Shown here: positions 1 through 7,911 of the stretch, one piece after another | Layout: the number at the start of each line of letters is the position of its first letter | How positions within the stretch are numbered: the first letter of the stretch is position 1 | Origin: Cymbomonas tetramitiformis | Taxonomy: Eukaryota; Chlorophyta; Pyramimonadophyceae; Pyramimonadales; Pyramimonadaceae | Length of the DNA: 12,835 nucleotides | Direction: 5' to 3' | NCBI GenBank assembly: GCA_001247695.2 | Contig: LGRX02015523.1 | Span: 1-12,835 of the forward strand | Made by a program: the position numbers and the translations under genes | Notes under the pieces: generated by a model | What the model saw: the letters and a program-made list of their open reading frames with translations, nothing else | Databases searched by the model: none | What the model was told of the DNA's origin: nothing

Positions 1-200
1 AGCATACCTCGTGCGGTCGTTTAATAAGTGTAGAATAGTATAAGTCCGAAACCGTAAAGAAGAGAAGAAGTCAAGGTGTAGACTCCTACAGTTCGCCCCC
101 ATGTTTCTGGGGCAAGGTGTTAACGTGCTACTTACTCTTAGGTTTCAGGAGCATAAGTCAATTAAGTAACGGCGGAGTCTTGGGCCTTCAAGTCCGTCCA
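1..200. other. Leading non-coding flank
   Basis: I see no gene here. There is a small GC hairpin at 95-113 (arms GCCCC/GGGGC) and, from about 171, sequence that begins to resemble the neighbouring tandem units (GGAGTC..., AAGTCCGTCC, then GAACTCC). The end of any element that includes the array could lie here or before the window; I could not place it. Confidence 0.5.
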
Positions 201-921
201 GAACTCCAAAGCGCCACATCACGATGCACATACAAATATCCCACGCAAAAATATTTGGCTGTGGAACCCTAACAGATTTGGAGTCCGTCGATAAAACTTG
301 ATCGAACTCCAAAGCGCCACATCACGATGCACACAACATTATGTCACCGATATAAATTATGATGTGGAGCGCTGACAGATTTGGAGTCCGTCGATAAAAC
401 TTGATCGAACTCCAAAGCGCCACATCACGATGCACACAACATTATGTCACCGATATAAATTATGATGTGGAGCGCTGACAGATTTGGAGTCCGTCGATAA
501 AACTTGATCGTACTCCAAAGCGCCACATCAAGATGCACATAACATTATGTCACCGATATAAATTATGATGTGGAGCGCTGACAGATTTGGAGTCCGTCGA
601 TAAAACTTGATCGAACTCCAAAGCGCCACATCACGATGCACACAACATTATGTCACGGATATAAATTATGATGTGGAGCGCTGACAGATTTGGAGTCCGT
701 CGATAAAACTTGATCGAACTCCAAAGCGCCACATCAAGATGCACATAACATTATGTCACGGATATAAATTATGATGTGGAACGCTGACAGATTTGGAGTC
801 CGTCGATAAAACTTGATCGAACTCCAAAGCGCCACATCAAGATGCACACAACATTATGCCACCGATATAAATTATGATGTGGAGCGCTGACAGATTTGGT
901 GAACTCCAAAGCGCCACATCA
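201..921. repeat. 103-bp tandem repeat array, about seven units
   Basis: Units begin with G(A/T)ACTCCAAAGCGCCACATCA at 201, 304, 407, 510, 613, 716 and 819, exactly 103 bp apart each time. A last partial unit starts at 901 after an 82-bp unit that lacks about 21 bp of the linker. The first unit (201-303) differs most, in its middle. The others differ by only a few substitutions. Each unit holds two overlapping inverted repeats: CCACATCA with TGATGTGG around an AT-rich loop, and TTTGGAGT with ACTCCAAA across the unit junction. The array sits about 390 bp before the first ATG of the transposase-like gene, so it may be subterminal transposase-binding repeats or promoter DNA. That role is inferred. 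Confidence 0.95.
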
Positions 922-927
922 TGAAGC

Positions 928-949
928 ACTTCACGCCATTTCGAAGTGA
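928..949. repeat. Inverted repeat (hairpin) 1 of a three-hairpin cluster
   Basis: CACTTC and GAAGTG form 6-bp arms around a 10-nt loop, directly after the last 103-bp unit. Alone it would be unremarkable; its place in a row of three hairpins makes it worth noting. Confidence 0.5.
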
Positions 950-957
950 AACGCGTT

Positions 958-976
958 CGTATTCTTCAAGAATACG
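958..976. repeat. Inverted repeat (hairpin) 2, perfect 9-bp arms
   Basis: CGTATTCTT and AAGAATACG are perfect 9-bp complementary arms separated by one C. The arms nearly touch, so this is more likely a dimeric protein-binding site or a cruciform than an RNA hairpin. Confidence 0.7.
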
Positions 977-989
977 ACCGGTGATGGAA

Positions 990-1015
990 GTGCGAGGAAG
1001 CTCATGCCCTCGCAC
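990..1015. repeat. Inverted repeat (hairpin) 3, perfect 8-bp GC-rich arms
   Basis: GTGCGAGG and CCTCGCAC form 8-bp arms around a 10-nt loop. An AT-rich stretch with TATA-like runs (about 1017-1040) follows, so the hairpin could lie in the promoter or leader of the gene downstream. That placement is inferred. Confidence 0.65.
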
Positions 1016-1307
1016 GAATATATTTCATGTATATTTGATATGTGGTTAGCGTGGTAGAAACGACAACGATATGGGTGGGACGAAGCGGCGCCCCAATCCG
1101 ACAAGCTTCAACGGTGCGGTTGTACTTTATTTGTAAAGAGCCCGAAGCTATTATGAACTATTATGATCTGTGACAAAATGCGTGAGAACGACTGTTGAGG
1201 AGTGCGCATACCTTTTTGTAGCAGGGGTGCACATCGTGGAAGGCCACGTGAAGTTCACCGTGGTTCGGGATGATCGACGTTGGCTACTAGGGCAGTTATG
1301 TGGAATC

Positions 1308-2975
1308 ATGCATGTCATCCTAGCTATGAGCGTCTTTTTAGCTTTGTGCGGCTCAGACGCGAGCTACAATCCTGGACCAGACTGGGATATTCCGCCAATT
1401 CTTATGGACTTGCTACCTCTTCTAGTAGAAGTAGGCGACTCCGCACGCACCATACCTCTTGGAGTGTGGCCCCTACCGCAAGAAGCTATGCCGACGCTTC
1501 GACACTTGGTTACCAAGTTGGATTCGGTGTGCGATATTTGGGCGTCTGCACGAGCTGAGGCGACTTCCACGCCCTTGCGCAATTGTCAGATTCCTGACAG
1601 CTCAGACAAAGAGGAATGTTCTTCTCCAGACGAACTGGACACTTCGCGCGAAGTGTCCAAAGGAGGGATAGAGGGGCAAGAAGATGGTTTGCGTCGGTCG
1701 CTGACACGTCACGAAGTTGACAGACCACAGGAATACACGCCACTGAAGCGAGGAAACAGGAACCACTGGATAGGGAAGATCATGAGCGAGATTTTTAGTA
1801 GGTCCCCAAACCGCATCGCTTCAGCGGTGAGGGGGTACATTGAAACGCTGCCAAAGGAAGTGGCAGTAGGTGTGCTGCAACGCTGTCGCGCAGCGTTGTT
1901 CGGTGATACAGAAATGGCGAAGACCAAAGCTATGGACTGCGTTCTAGAAAACCTGGTTGCGGTCTTTGGGGCGCTGTCGAGTAGGAATTCTAACTTGAAC
2001 GAGGAGCACAAGCTTGCAGTGGCGGCCGCAGTGTTTGGCGAGAACATGCAAGAGGGGCAAGTGTTAACCGCAGCGACAACAATGTTAGGCGTGCATAAGC
2101 GTGTAGGATATGCGGGCTTCACGGGGCATAAAAACATGCTGGCGGGTGCGAGGGTGGGCAATGCCGAGCGTGCACGAAGGAGCTTGCACGTGGGTGTGAC
2201 GCGCCCCAAGCGACGTGGGCGTCGTTCAGTGAGCATGGCGGAAGCCACTTGTGCACTCATCCGCGACTTTTGGTTGCACCCGGACAACACGCGCGTGAGT
2301 CCTTGTAAGAAGGACGTGGTGTTGGCAAGATATCCACACACGGGGAAGCTTAAGACGCCCCGTGAGTACGTTAGCAAGCATTGGCTTGAGGCTTCGCAAC
2401 TAGTGGTGTACCGGAGATTTGTGGCGAAATATCCAAGCGTGAAGGTGGGGCAAAGGTCGTTTGAGAAGGCGGGAGTTTGTAAACCGCACAATGTGGTACG
2501 GTTGAGAAGAAGGGACAACATCTCTTGTTGTTGTAGGTATCACGAGGACATGCGCATGGTGCTTAAAGGGTTCGACGAAGCACGGGAGGCGGTGCACAAG
2601 AAGTGCCCGTGCAAGGATAAGAAGTGTTGCCCCCGAGTGCCACGGACGGCGGAGGAAAAGAGGGAGAGCGCGGTGGGTGCGCCGACGGGGCAAGTGTGTG
2701 GCATCGTGAAGGCGGGGAAGTCTACCTCCACGTTCGCGGAGAGTCTGTTGTGCCCGCGTGAAGGGGATAAGCACCGCATAGAGTGCCTGTTGCAAACCTG
2801 CAAACAGGGCGGAGGTTTGAAGAACTTTAAAGTGTGCGAGAAGGAGGTGCAATATGCGGAGGAGGTGAGGTGGTCGTGCTATGAGACTCTGAGTACGGGC
2901 AAGTACGACGACGAAGGGAAAGAGGTTAGGAGGTTGCAGTTTTTGCAGAAGAAGACGAAATTGGGGGCGCGTTGA
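1308..2975 (+). CDS. Transposase-like protein, N-terminal part (ORF1)
   Basis: The frame is open from 1167, but its first ATG is at 1308, giving about 555 aa; any earlier start would need a non-ATG codon or an upstream exon. Numbering from 1170, the sequence shows a hydrophobic stretch at about 47-60, an acidic Ser/Glu-rich stretch at about 140-175, a basic KRRGRR patch at 347-352 that could be a nuclear signal, and a Cys/His-rich part (C453-C455, H459, then KKCPCKDKKCC near 478-488) suggesting zinc binding. The order 'FW..D..R..P.KKD', 'F...P...VG..SF', 'C.CRYHEDM' resembles, from memory, a family of uncharacterised proteins found in many copies in animal and algal genomes, where this half is fused to the core encoded by the next frame. 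The last codons overlap that frame by about 45 nt in the -1 register. So this is probably the front of one protein, broken by an indel, an unseen intron or programmed frameshifting. The family name is not known to me. Confidence 0.7.
   Translation: MHVILAMSVFLALCGSDASYNPGPDWDIPPILMDLLPLLVEVGDSARTIPLGVWPLPQEAMPTLRHLVTKLDSVCDIWASARAEATSTPLRNCQIPDSSDKEECSSPDELDTSREVSKGGIEGQEDGLRRSLTRHEVDRPQEYTPLKRGNRNHWIGKIMSEIFSRSPNRIASAVRGYIETLPKEVAVGVLQRCRAALFGDTEMAKTKAMDCVLENLVAVFGALSSRNSNLNEEHKLAVAAAVFGENMQEGQVLTAATTMLGVHKRVGYAGFTGHKNMLAGARVGNAERARRSLHVGVTRPKRRGRRSVSMAEATCALIRDFWLHPDNTRVSPCKKDVVLARYPHTGKLKTPREYVSKHWLEASQLVVYRRFVAKYPSVKVGQRSFEKAGVCKPHNVVRLRRRDNISCCCRYHEDMRMVLKGFDEAREAVHKKCPCKDKKCCPRVPRTAEEKRESAVGAPTGQVCGIVKAGKSTSTFAESLLCPREGDKHRIECLLQTCKQGGGLKNFKVCEKEVQYAEEVRWSCYETLSTGKYDDEGKEVRRLQFLQKKTKLGAR
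1636..1659. repeat. Perfect 24-nt palindrome inside ORF1
   Basis: The half-site TGGACACTTCGC is followed at once by its exact reverse complement, with no spacer. It lies in the acidic, low-conservation part of ORF1 (residues about 156-164). It could be a protein-binding site or simply chance; no function can be read from it. Confidence 0.85.
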
Positions 2976-4489
2976 TATCTAAGCTGCAAACGCTGTTGCT
3001 GGGGCACGAACCGGGGAAGTCGCCAAACTGTCGGTGCAATGGACGCTTTCTGTGCGAGGACGCGGCGTCGGAATCGTGGAAGTGGCGGAGGCTAAATGGC
3101 GTCGGGGACTGCCCGTTTTTGCGTCCCTATGCTTACCATACATTCATGGCCTTGCACCAGCACCGTCAATTTAAGACGTGTATCACGGATTTGCCGTTGG
3201 GGCATACGGCGTGGTGTTTCGACTTCTCCGAGAACCATTCGTTGAACATCCCGAGGGAAGTTCAGAGTTTGCACTGGGTGGTGAAGCAGGCTACTGTGTT
3301 GGGGTGTGTATTATGGCGGCACGCGTGCAAGGAAGTCGATGGGGTAGAGTCCACGGCGGAGAACCCGGTTGTGATAAAGGACTATGTGTACTTTATCAGT
3401 GATGACCGCAAGCATGATCACAGATTCATTCAGTACATGCGAGAGGTGATCATCAAGGAGTACTTTGAGAAAAGGGGGATTCCGAAGCCAATATTTATTC
3501 ACGAATGGGCGGATGGCTGTGCGGGGCAGAACAAGTGCGCGGCGGGATTCGCGGACGTGGGAAACAGCAAAATGGAATGGTCGCTGGGGATTCCTTGTCA
3601 GCGGAACTTCTTTGAGACGGCGCATGCTAAAGGGGAGCAGGACGGAGCGGGGGCACACGTGAAGCATGCAGCGGCGGTGGCGGTAATTTCGGAGGGTGAC
3701 AAATGGTATGGGAAGATCTTGTGTGCGGCCGATCTCTATGCTTTTTGTGTGGAGAGGTTGCGCACACGCGCGGACACCAGCTACACGAAGTCGAGGGCCG
3801 CATTCAATCAACGATTTTTTTATCTAGTTCCCGAGGACGCGACGAAAGAGGTGGCGGGAGGTTTGTCGGCGGTTGATCACACGGCGCGCATCGCATACAA
3901 ATCTTTGGAGCGCACTTTGCAACTGCATTCGGTGCGATCGGGCGTGGAGGGGAAGTTGCTGGTGCGCGACAGGACATGCTATTGCGTGTCATGCTATGCA
4001 GAATGTGTGTCGTCCATGCCGACGTCCGAGAACTGTTTGGAGAGCTCGCATGTGGATTTGTGGAGGGAGGTGGAATTGACGCCCGCAACGGGTGCGGACG
4101 CGGCAAGGGTGCGGGAGTTGGTGGAGGAGTATGCGAGTGATGTGAGTGTAGCGGTGCGGCGCGGATGCATCATCGCGGTCCACCGAGACCCGGCGGACCG
4201 CACACACGCCTACTACTTGGTGAAGGCGTTATCCGCCGTGACGGAGGTTGGACCTAGGGGGCGCCGAGATGACTATGGGCAATATTTTGCCCCGGGAGAA
4301 TTTGTGGTTTCGGGGAGGTACTTTGAATGGGAAGATGCCGATGTGAGAGATGACTACATACTAGACACAAGTAAAAAGTGCTTGATCTCTTGTGAAGCCG
4401 TGCGTGCAACCGATGTGCGCCTAGTTAAAAGAGGGGATGTGTACAAGATGCCTGCTGCCGAGCATGAGCGCGTGTTATCACTGTTGTAA
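2972..4489 (+). CDS. Transposase-like catalytic core with C-terminal BAH/SH3-like region (ORF2)
   Basis: This frame is open from 2930 (a TAG lies at 2927-2929) but has no ATG until 3146, so it probably depends on ORF1 for translation. Numbering from 2972, the clear motifs are DFSEN (D84, E87), EVQSLHW (96-102), ISDDRKHD (D144, D145), WADGCAGQNK (D181) and HAKGEQDGAGAHVK (H218, D224). This pattern of spaced acidic residues fits a DDE/RNase H-fold nuclease. D84, D181 and D224 (or a nearby Glu) are candidate metal ligands; that choice is inferred. Two Cys pairs (CYCVSC, near 325-330) lie behind the core. Residues about 390-505 form a beta-rich, aromatic, acidic region (YYLVKAL, DDYGQYF, PGEFVVSGRYFEWED) resembling a BAH or SH3-like chromatin-reading fold. 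There are no in-frame stops over 505 codons, so decay is recent or absent apart from the ORF1/ORF2 frame change. Confidence 0.7.
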   Translation: MISKLQTLLLGHEPGKSPNCRCNGRFLCEDAASESWKWRRLNGVGDCPFLRPYAYHTFMALHQHRQFKTCITDLPLGHTAWCFDFSENHSLNIPREVQSLHWVVKQATVLGCVLWRHACKEVDGVESTAENPVVIKDYVYFISDDRKHDHRFIQYMREVIIKEYFEKRGIPKPIFIHEWADGCAGQNKCAAGFADVGNSKMEWSLGIPCQRNFFETAHAKGEQDGAGAHVKHAAAVAVISEGDKWYGKILCAADLYAFCVERLRTRADTSYTKSRAAFNQRFFYLVPEDATKEVAGGLSAVDHTARIAYKSLERTLQLHSVRSGVEGKLLVRDRTCYCVSCYAECVSSMPTSENCLESSHVDLWREVELTPATGADAARVRELVEEYASDVSVAVRRGCIIAVHRDPADRTHAYYLVKALSAVTEVGPRGRRDDYGQYFAPGEFVVSGRYFEWEDADVRDDYILDTSKKCLISCEAVRATDVRLVKRGDVYKMPAAEHERVLSLL

Positions 4490-4601
4490 TTTTTGCATTC
4501 AAATATATAGTATGGGATTTGGCATTCACAATGCAATAATGATAACATTTTTTGCATATTTATGCTCAAGCATTTGAACAAACTTGGGGTATCACAATTT
4601 T
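4490..4601. other. AT-rich spacer after the transposase-like gene
   Basis: The stretch between the ORF2 stop codon and the satellite is AT-rich, with small inverted repeats (GCATA/TATGC near 4555; ATGCT/AGCAT near 4561). It probably holds the 3' UTR and polyadenylation region. No clear AATAAA signal was seen. Confidence 0.4.
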
Positions 4602-5835
4602 GATGTGACGCGCATGCATGCCAAGTGCAAAACACGATTTCCTGCGGTTTGCAGTGCCCAAAATGGCCCCGCACGACTACTCCAAAACCCTAAATGTCAA
4701 AAATAACATTTTTGAGTTTGTCTAAACCTTCTCCAAACTTCTCCAAAAATATCAAGCCGTATAACAACATTTACCGAAATTATGCACTTTATAGCGGACC
4801 CCGCATACGCGAAACCCCTGCTCTCACAGCCAATATTTCACCCGCCAGCAACCCTAAAACCCTAAAATCTTGGCTATGCAACTTTCAAGTGCCTTCAACT
4901 AACTTGGTGCACCTCCCCAAACTCGGCGATGACCTTTTATCAACACATTCATGCGACGCGCATGCATGCCAAGTGCAAAACACGATTTCCTGCGGTTTGC
5001 AGTGCCCAAAATGGCCCCGCACGACTACTCCAAAACCCTAAATGTCAAAAAATAACATTTTTGAGTTTGTCTAAACCTTCTCCAAACTTCTCCAAAAATA
5101 TCAAGCCGTATAACAACATTTACCGAAATTATGCACTTTATAGCGGACCCCGCATACGCGAAACCCCTGCTCTCACAGCCAATATTTCACCCGCCAGCAA
5201 CCCTAAAACCCTAAAATCTTGGCTATGCAACTTTCAAGTGCCTTCAACTAACTTGGTGCACCTTCCCAAACTCGGCGATGACCTTTTATCAACACATTCA
5301 TGCGACGCGCATGCATGCCAAGTGCAAAACACGATTTCCTGCGGTTTGCAGTGACCAAAATGGCCCCGCACGACTACTCCTAAACCCTAAATGTCAAATT
5401 TTACATTTTTGAGTTTGTCCAAACCTTCTCCAAACTTCTCCAAAAATATCAAGCCGTATAACAACATTTACCGAAATTATGCACTTTATAGCGGACCCCG
5501 CATACGCGAAACCCCTGCTCTCACAGCCAATATTTCACCCGCCAGCAACCCTAAAACCCTAAAATCTTGGCTATGCAACTTTCAAGTGCCTTCAACTAAC
5601 TTGGTGCACCTCCCCAAACTCGGCGGTGACCTTTTATCAACACATTCATGCGACGCGCATGCATGCCAAGTGCAAAACACGATTTCCTGCGGTTTGCAGT
5701 GACCAAAATGGCCCCGCACGACTACTCCTAAACCCTAAATGTCAAAATTTTATATTTTTGAGTTTGTCCAAACCTTCTCCAAACTTCTCCAAAAATATCA
5801 AGCCGTATAATAACATTTTCCGAAATTATGCACTT
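4602..5835. repeat. 348-bp satellite array with telomere-like CCCTAAA motifs
   Basis: A partial unit (4602-4693) is followed by complete units at 4694-5041 (348 bp), 5042-5390 (349 bp, one extra A near its start) and 5391-5738 (348 bp), then a partial unit from 5739 that ends at 5835. Units appear nearly identical by eye, differing at a handful of bases. Each contains the palindrome GCATGCATGC, ACCCTAAAACCCTAAAA in the middle (4851-4868 in the first complete unit), and another CCCTAAA at the unit junction. Unit-length open frames (115 aa in the first) are present because the C-rich strand has few stop codons, and I do not call them genes. Near-identity suggests recent amplification or homogenisation. 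Confidence 0.95.
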
Positions 5836-5840
5836 AAGTA

Positions 5841-6247
5841 TGTAACCCCCGTCCACCCACGCGTGCCACATGCCTGTGCGAAGCCACGAGTCATATATGA
5901 TAACAAAATATACTGACGGGCTGGCTATCTAAGCTCAGTCCTCGTCTCTAGGCCGTCATACAATGTACAATGTCTGTAGGTACGAAGTCGATACGTCTCG
6001 AGTACAGTGAGTACGTCTACGGCACTATGAGAAGTGTGTCACATACAGAGTCTGTAACTACTAGCATCGGTTATACTGTCATAGTCTGTGACTACTGAAT
6101 ATCTGTATCTCGGCACACCACCTCGACCGAGGTGGCTACTGACTAGTATTGTATGTTGCGAATCTAGGATCACTAACAACCCGCCAGCCAGACAAACCGT
6201 TTGCTGGTGAGGTCCAAAACATGAGTAGAGTCCAAAGCACTGTAACA
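5841..6247 (-). repeat. Candidate copia 3' LTR
   Basis: On the minus strand this segment begins TGTTACAG and ends GGGGTTACA, fitting the TG...CA rule with short imperfect inverted ends. Its length (407 bp) suits a copia LTR. It contains an 18-nt hairpin at 6118-6135 (arms CCACCTCG/CGAGGTGG, two-base loop). Against the call: no purine tract precedes it, there is no second LTR in the window to compare, and the five bases at 5836-5840 do not match the satellite sequence expected as target. Confidence 0.3.
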
Positions 6248-6777
6248 ATGAATGATGTATGGCCGGTAAAAACTGAGAAAGCAGAGTACGCTCGAACTAA
6301 CTCCTACAGCAAGGCAATGCACCATATACTGCCTTGTGATATCCGAAGCACGTCTGTGTCTATATCCCAGAATCCAGAGGTGAAGAGCAACCAGTCAAAG
6401 ATGTAGTCAATGAAAGTATGAAGGAGTCCATGCGGTCACGGGTCATGTATGGCCAAGCCCTCAAAGTCCAAGCCAGAAACCCCTAACTCACCGCCAGTTG
6501 TGCCACACCGCTGCCGCAGACACTCTAGAAACAGTCCATCTCCAGGACCCATCGGATCGTGGAAACTCCCCGAAATCACCGTGGCAAGTCCGCATGGGTC
6601 GGCCAAAGTGCTGTCCCTCGGGAGATCGGGCATGCCATAGCAGCATTGAAACCCGCAGGGGGCAGACCACTCAGACCCGGATGCCTGGCGGCAAGATCGG
6701 GAGGCCAGGACCTAACTAGTGTGCGACTGCAGCACCTAGTGGCAGCAACAGCTCAAGCAGTCAGAGAACCAGCTACC
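6248..6777 (-). other. Copia 3' non-coding region between tail and candidate LTR
   Basis: No recognisable domain lies between the stop codon of the copia polyprotein (6778-6780) and the candidate LTR. Short open frames occur on both strands but show no known motif or consistent frame. It most likely belongs to the retrotransposon 3' region. Confidence 0.4.
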
Positions 6778-6920
6778 TCAAGCATTACCCACACCGCTGG
6801 GGTGTGGGCGGATGATGTCTGACATGTAGTCGGAGATCATGCTGATGATCTGCTGCACCTTGTCCTTGAAGCCAGCGAGGGGCTTCGTGAAGATGTCAGC
6901 CAGATTCCGTGTTTTATTGA
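6778..6920 (-). pseudogene. Copia polyprotein C-terminal tail (after RNase H)
   Basis: Minus-strand codons read INKTRNLADIFTKPLAGFKD, then continue to a TGA at 6778-6780. 'LADIFTKPL' is the signature closing the RNase H region of many copia polyproteins. The tail is cut off from the rest of RNase H by the insertion at 6924-7185. If that insertion and one copy of its target duplication are ignored, the joint reads IYINKTRNLADIF, the expected context. This supports both calls. Confidence 0.85.
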
Positions 6921-6923
6921 TGT

Positions 6924-7185
6924 CAAGGTATGGCTTACGCTTGGTCGGCATTACACAAAAGTTTCGAAAATACTTTTATTTGATAAACAGGTCGCCCAAA
7001 TCAATCTAAACAGATTGCGCACTTCGGGGATCAAATTGACCACGGCATTCAAAACTTATGGTTGATACCACTCAGGTACCTCCCATACTTAACCATACTT
7101 AAGCGCATACTTAAACTGCTTATATCTCGCTATCTAGAAAATTTAAAATTTTGTGTAATGTCGACCAAGCGTAAGCGATACCTTG
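6924..7185. mobile_element. 262-bp MITE-like element with 37-bp terminal inverted repeats
   Basis: The left arm (6924-6960) starts CAAGGTATGGCTTACGCTTG. The right arm (7149-7185) is its reverse complement with two mismatches in 37. The element is flanked by ATGT on both sides (6920-6923 and 7186-7189), a 4-bp target-site duplication. It interrupts copia RNase H coding, and the flanks join into sensible copia sequence when it is removed, so it is an insertion rather than a chance hairpin. The interior is AT-rich, holds no gene, and contains three CATACTTAA copies near 7083-7112. A short non-autonomous DNA transposon is the best reading. The superfamily is not identified: a 4-bp duplication argues against Tc1/mariner (TA), PIF/Harbinger (3 bp) and hAT (8 bp). 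Confidence 0.85.
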
Positions 7186-7234
7186 ATGTAGATCGGGGAC
7201 AAGCCCAGCCCGAACCCAGCCCGACCCAGCCCCG

Positions 7235-7909
7235 CACACAGTGGAAACGGACCACTACGTGCTTGACCTTAGGCGAGAGCATGGCATTCCCGATGGTAGA
7301 GGAGCAGGCCGTGTTGTCAATCATGACACACGCCGGCAGCTCCACCCTGGGAATGAAGGGCGCTGTACCCTCGTACATACGGGACCGAGTAGCATCTAAA
7401 TACACCGGCACCGGAGGGGAGGGAGGGCCATGCTGACCGACCCCCAGGGCGTGGTCCTCGAAGAACCGAGCCGCCCGCTGCATCCAGTCCGAGTCTGATG
7501 TCGGGTATGAGGTGGCGGTGGCACAAGCCGATACCGGCTCCTGCTGCGCTATTCTGATAGACCCGAACATCTCCACCAGCATATGGAGCACGGACATAGA
7601 CCGCTGCCCAGTCACCGAAGCTGCAACATACTCGGATCCAGTAGAAGACATATCAGCATCGGTCTGGCGGGTACACGCCCAGTGTAGGAGGAGGCCGTTC
7701 ACAAAGATGACACCTCCGGTGTAAGACAAACAGTCGTTGACCCGGTCACGGGCATGGTCAGCATCAGAGTACACCTGCACCGTGAGCACCGACAGAGGCA
7801 CCCGAATGTGCTCATAAATGATGCGGTAGTGCTGGGTGTGGTGAAGATACTGTGCCACTCTCTGCAGTGCCGCCCAGGACTGCTCCGAAGGACAGGAACT
7901 GAACTGAGC
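7235..7909 (-). pseudogene. Copia RNase H, disrupted
   Basis: The minus-strand frame reads QFSSCPSEQSWAALQRVAQYL, then YSDADHA, TGSEYVAAS and VMIDNTA, then VKHVVVRFHCVRG. This is the copia RNase H layout, and the three acidic residues expected for metal binding are present (Asp in YSDADHA, Glu in GSEY, Asp in MIDN). A stretch of about 70 residues (7340-7552, including PPSPPVPVY) lies between the second and third motif, longer than I expect in copia. The frame differs from that of reverse transcriptase, the change falling near 7910. After 'HCVRG' the match is lost in a short GGGCTGGG-type repeat (7205-7236) that precedes the MITE insertion. Not functional in its present form. Confidence 0.85.
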
Positions 7910-7911
7910 TA

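Noticed and set aside
201..921. CRISPR array
   Set aside because: The whole 103-bp unit is repeated, with no unique spacers, and the window is eukaryotic.
1170..1307. Start of ORF1 at a GTG codon
   Set aside because: A eukaryotic nuclear gene is expected to use ATG. The first in-frame ATG is at 1308, although an upstream exon cannot be excluded.
1709..2521. 270-aa minus-strand frame opposite ORF1
   Set aside because: It is antisense to a frame with recognisable motifs and shows none itself; GC-rich coding DNA often gives such shadows.
4694..5916. Open frames of 96-141 aa repeated along the satellite as protein genes
   Set aside because: They are the same tandem unit read in different frames, with frame breaks between units. 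The C-rich strand simply has few stop codons.
7062..7436. 124-aa plus-strand frame across the MITE and the copia RNase H
   Set aside because: It spans the right half of the inserted element and runs antisense to RNase H coding.
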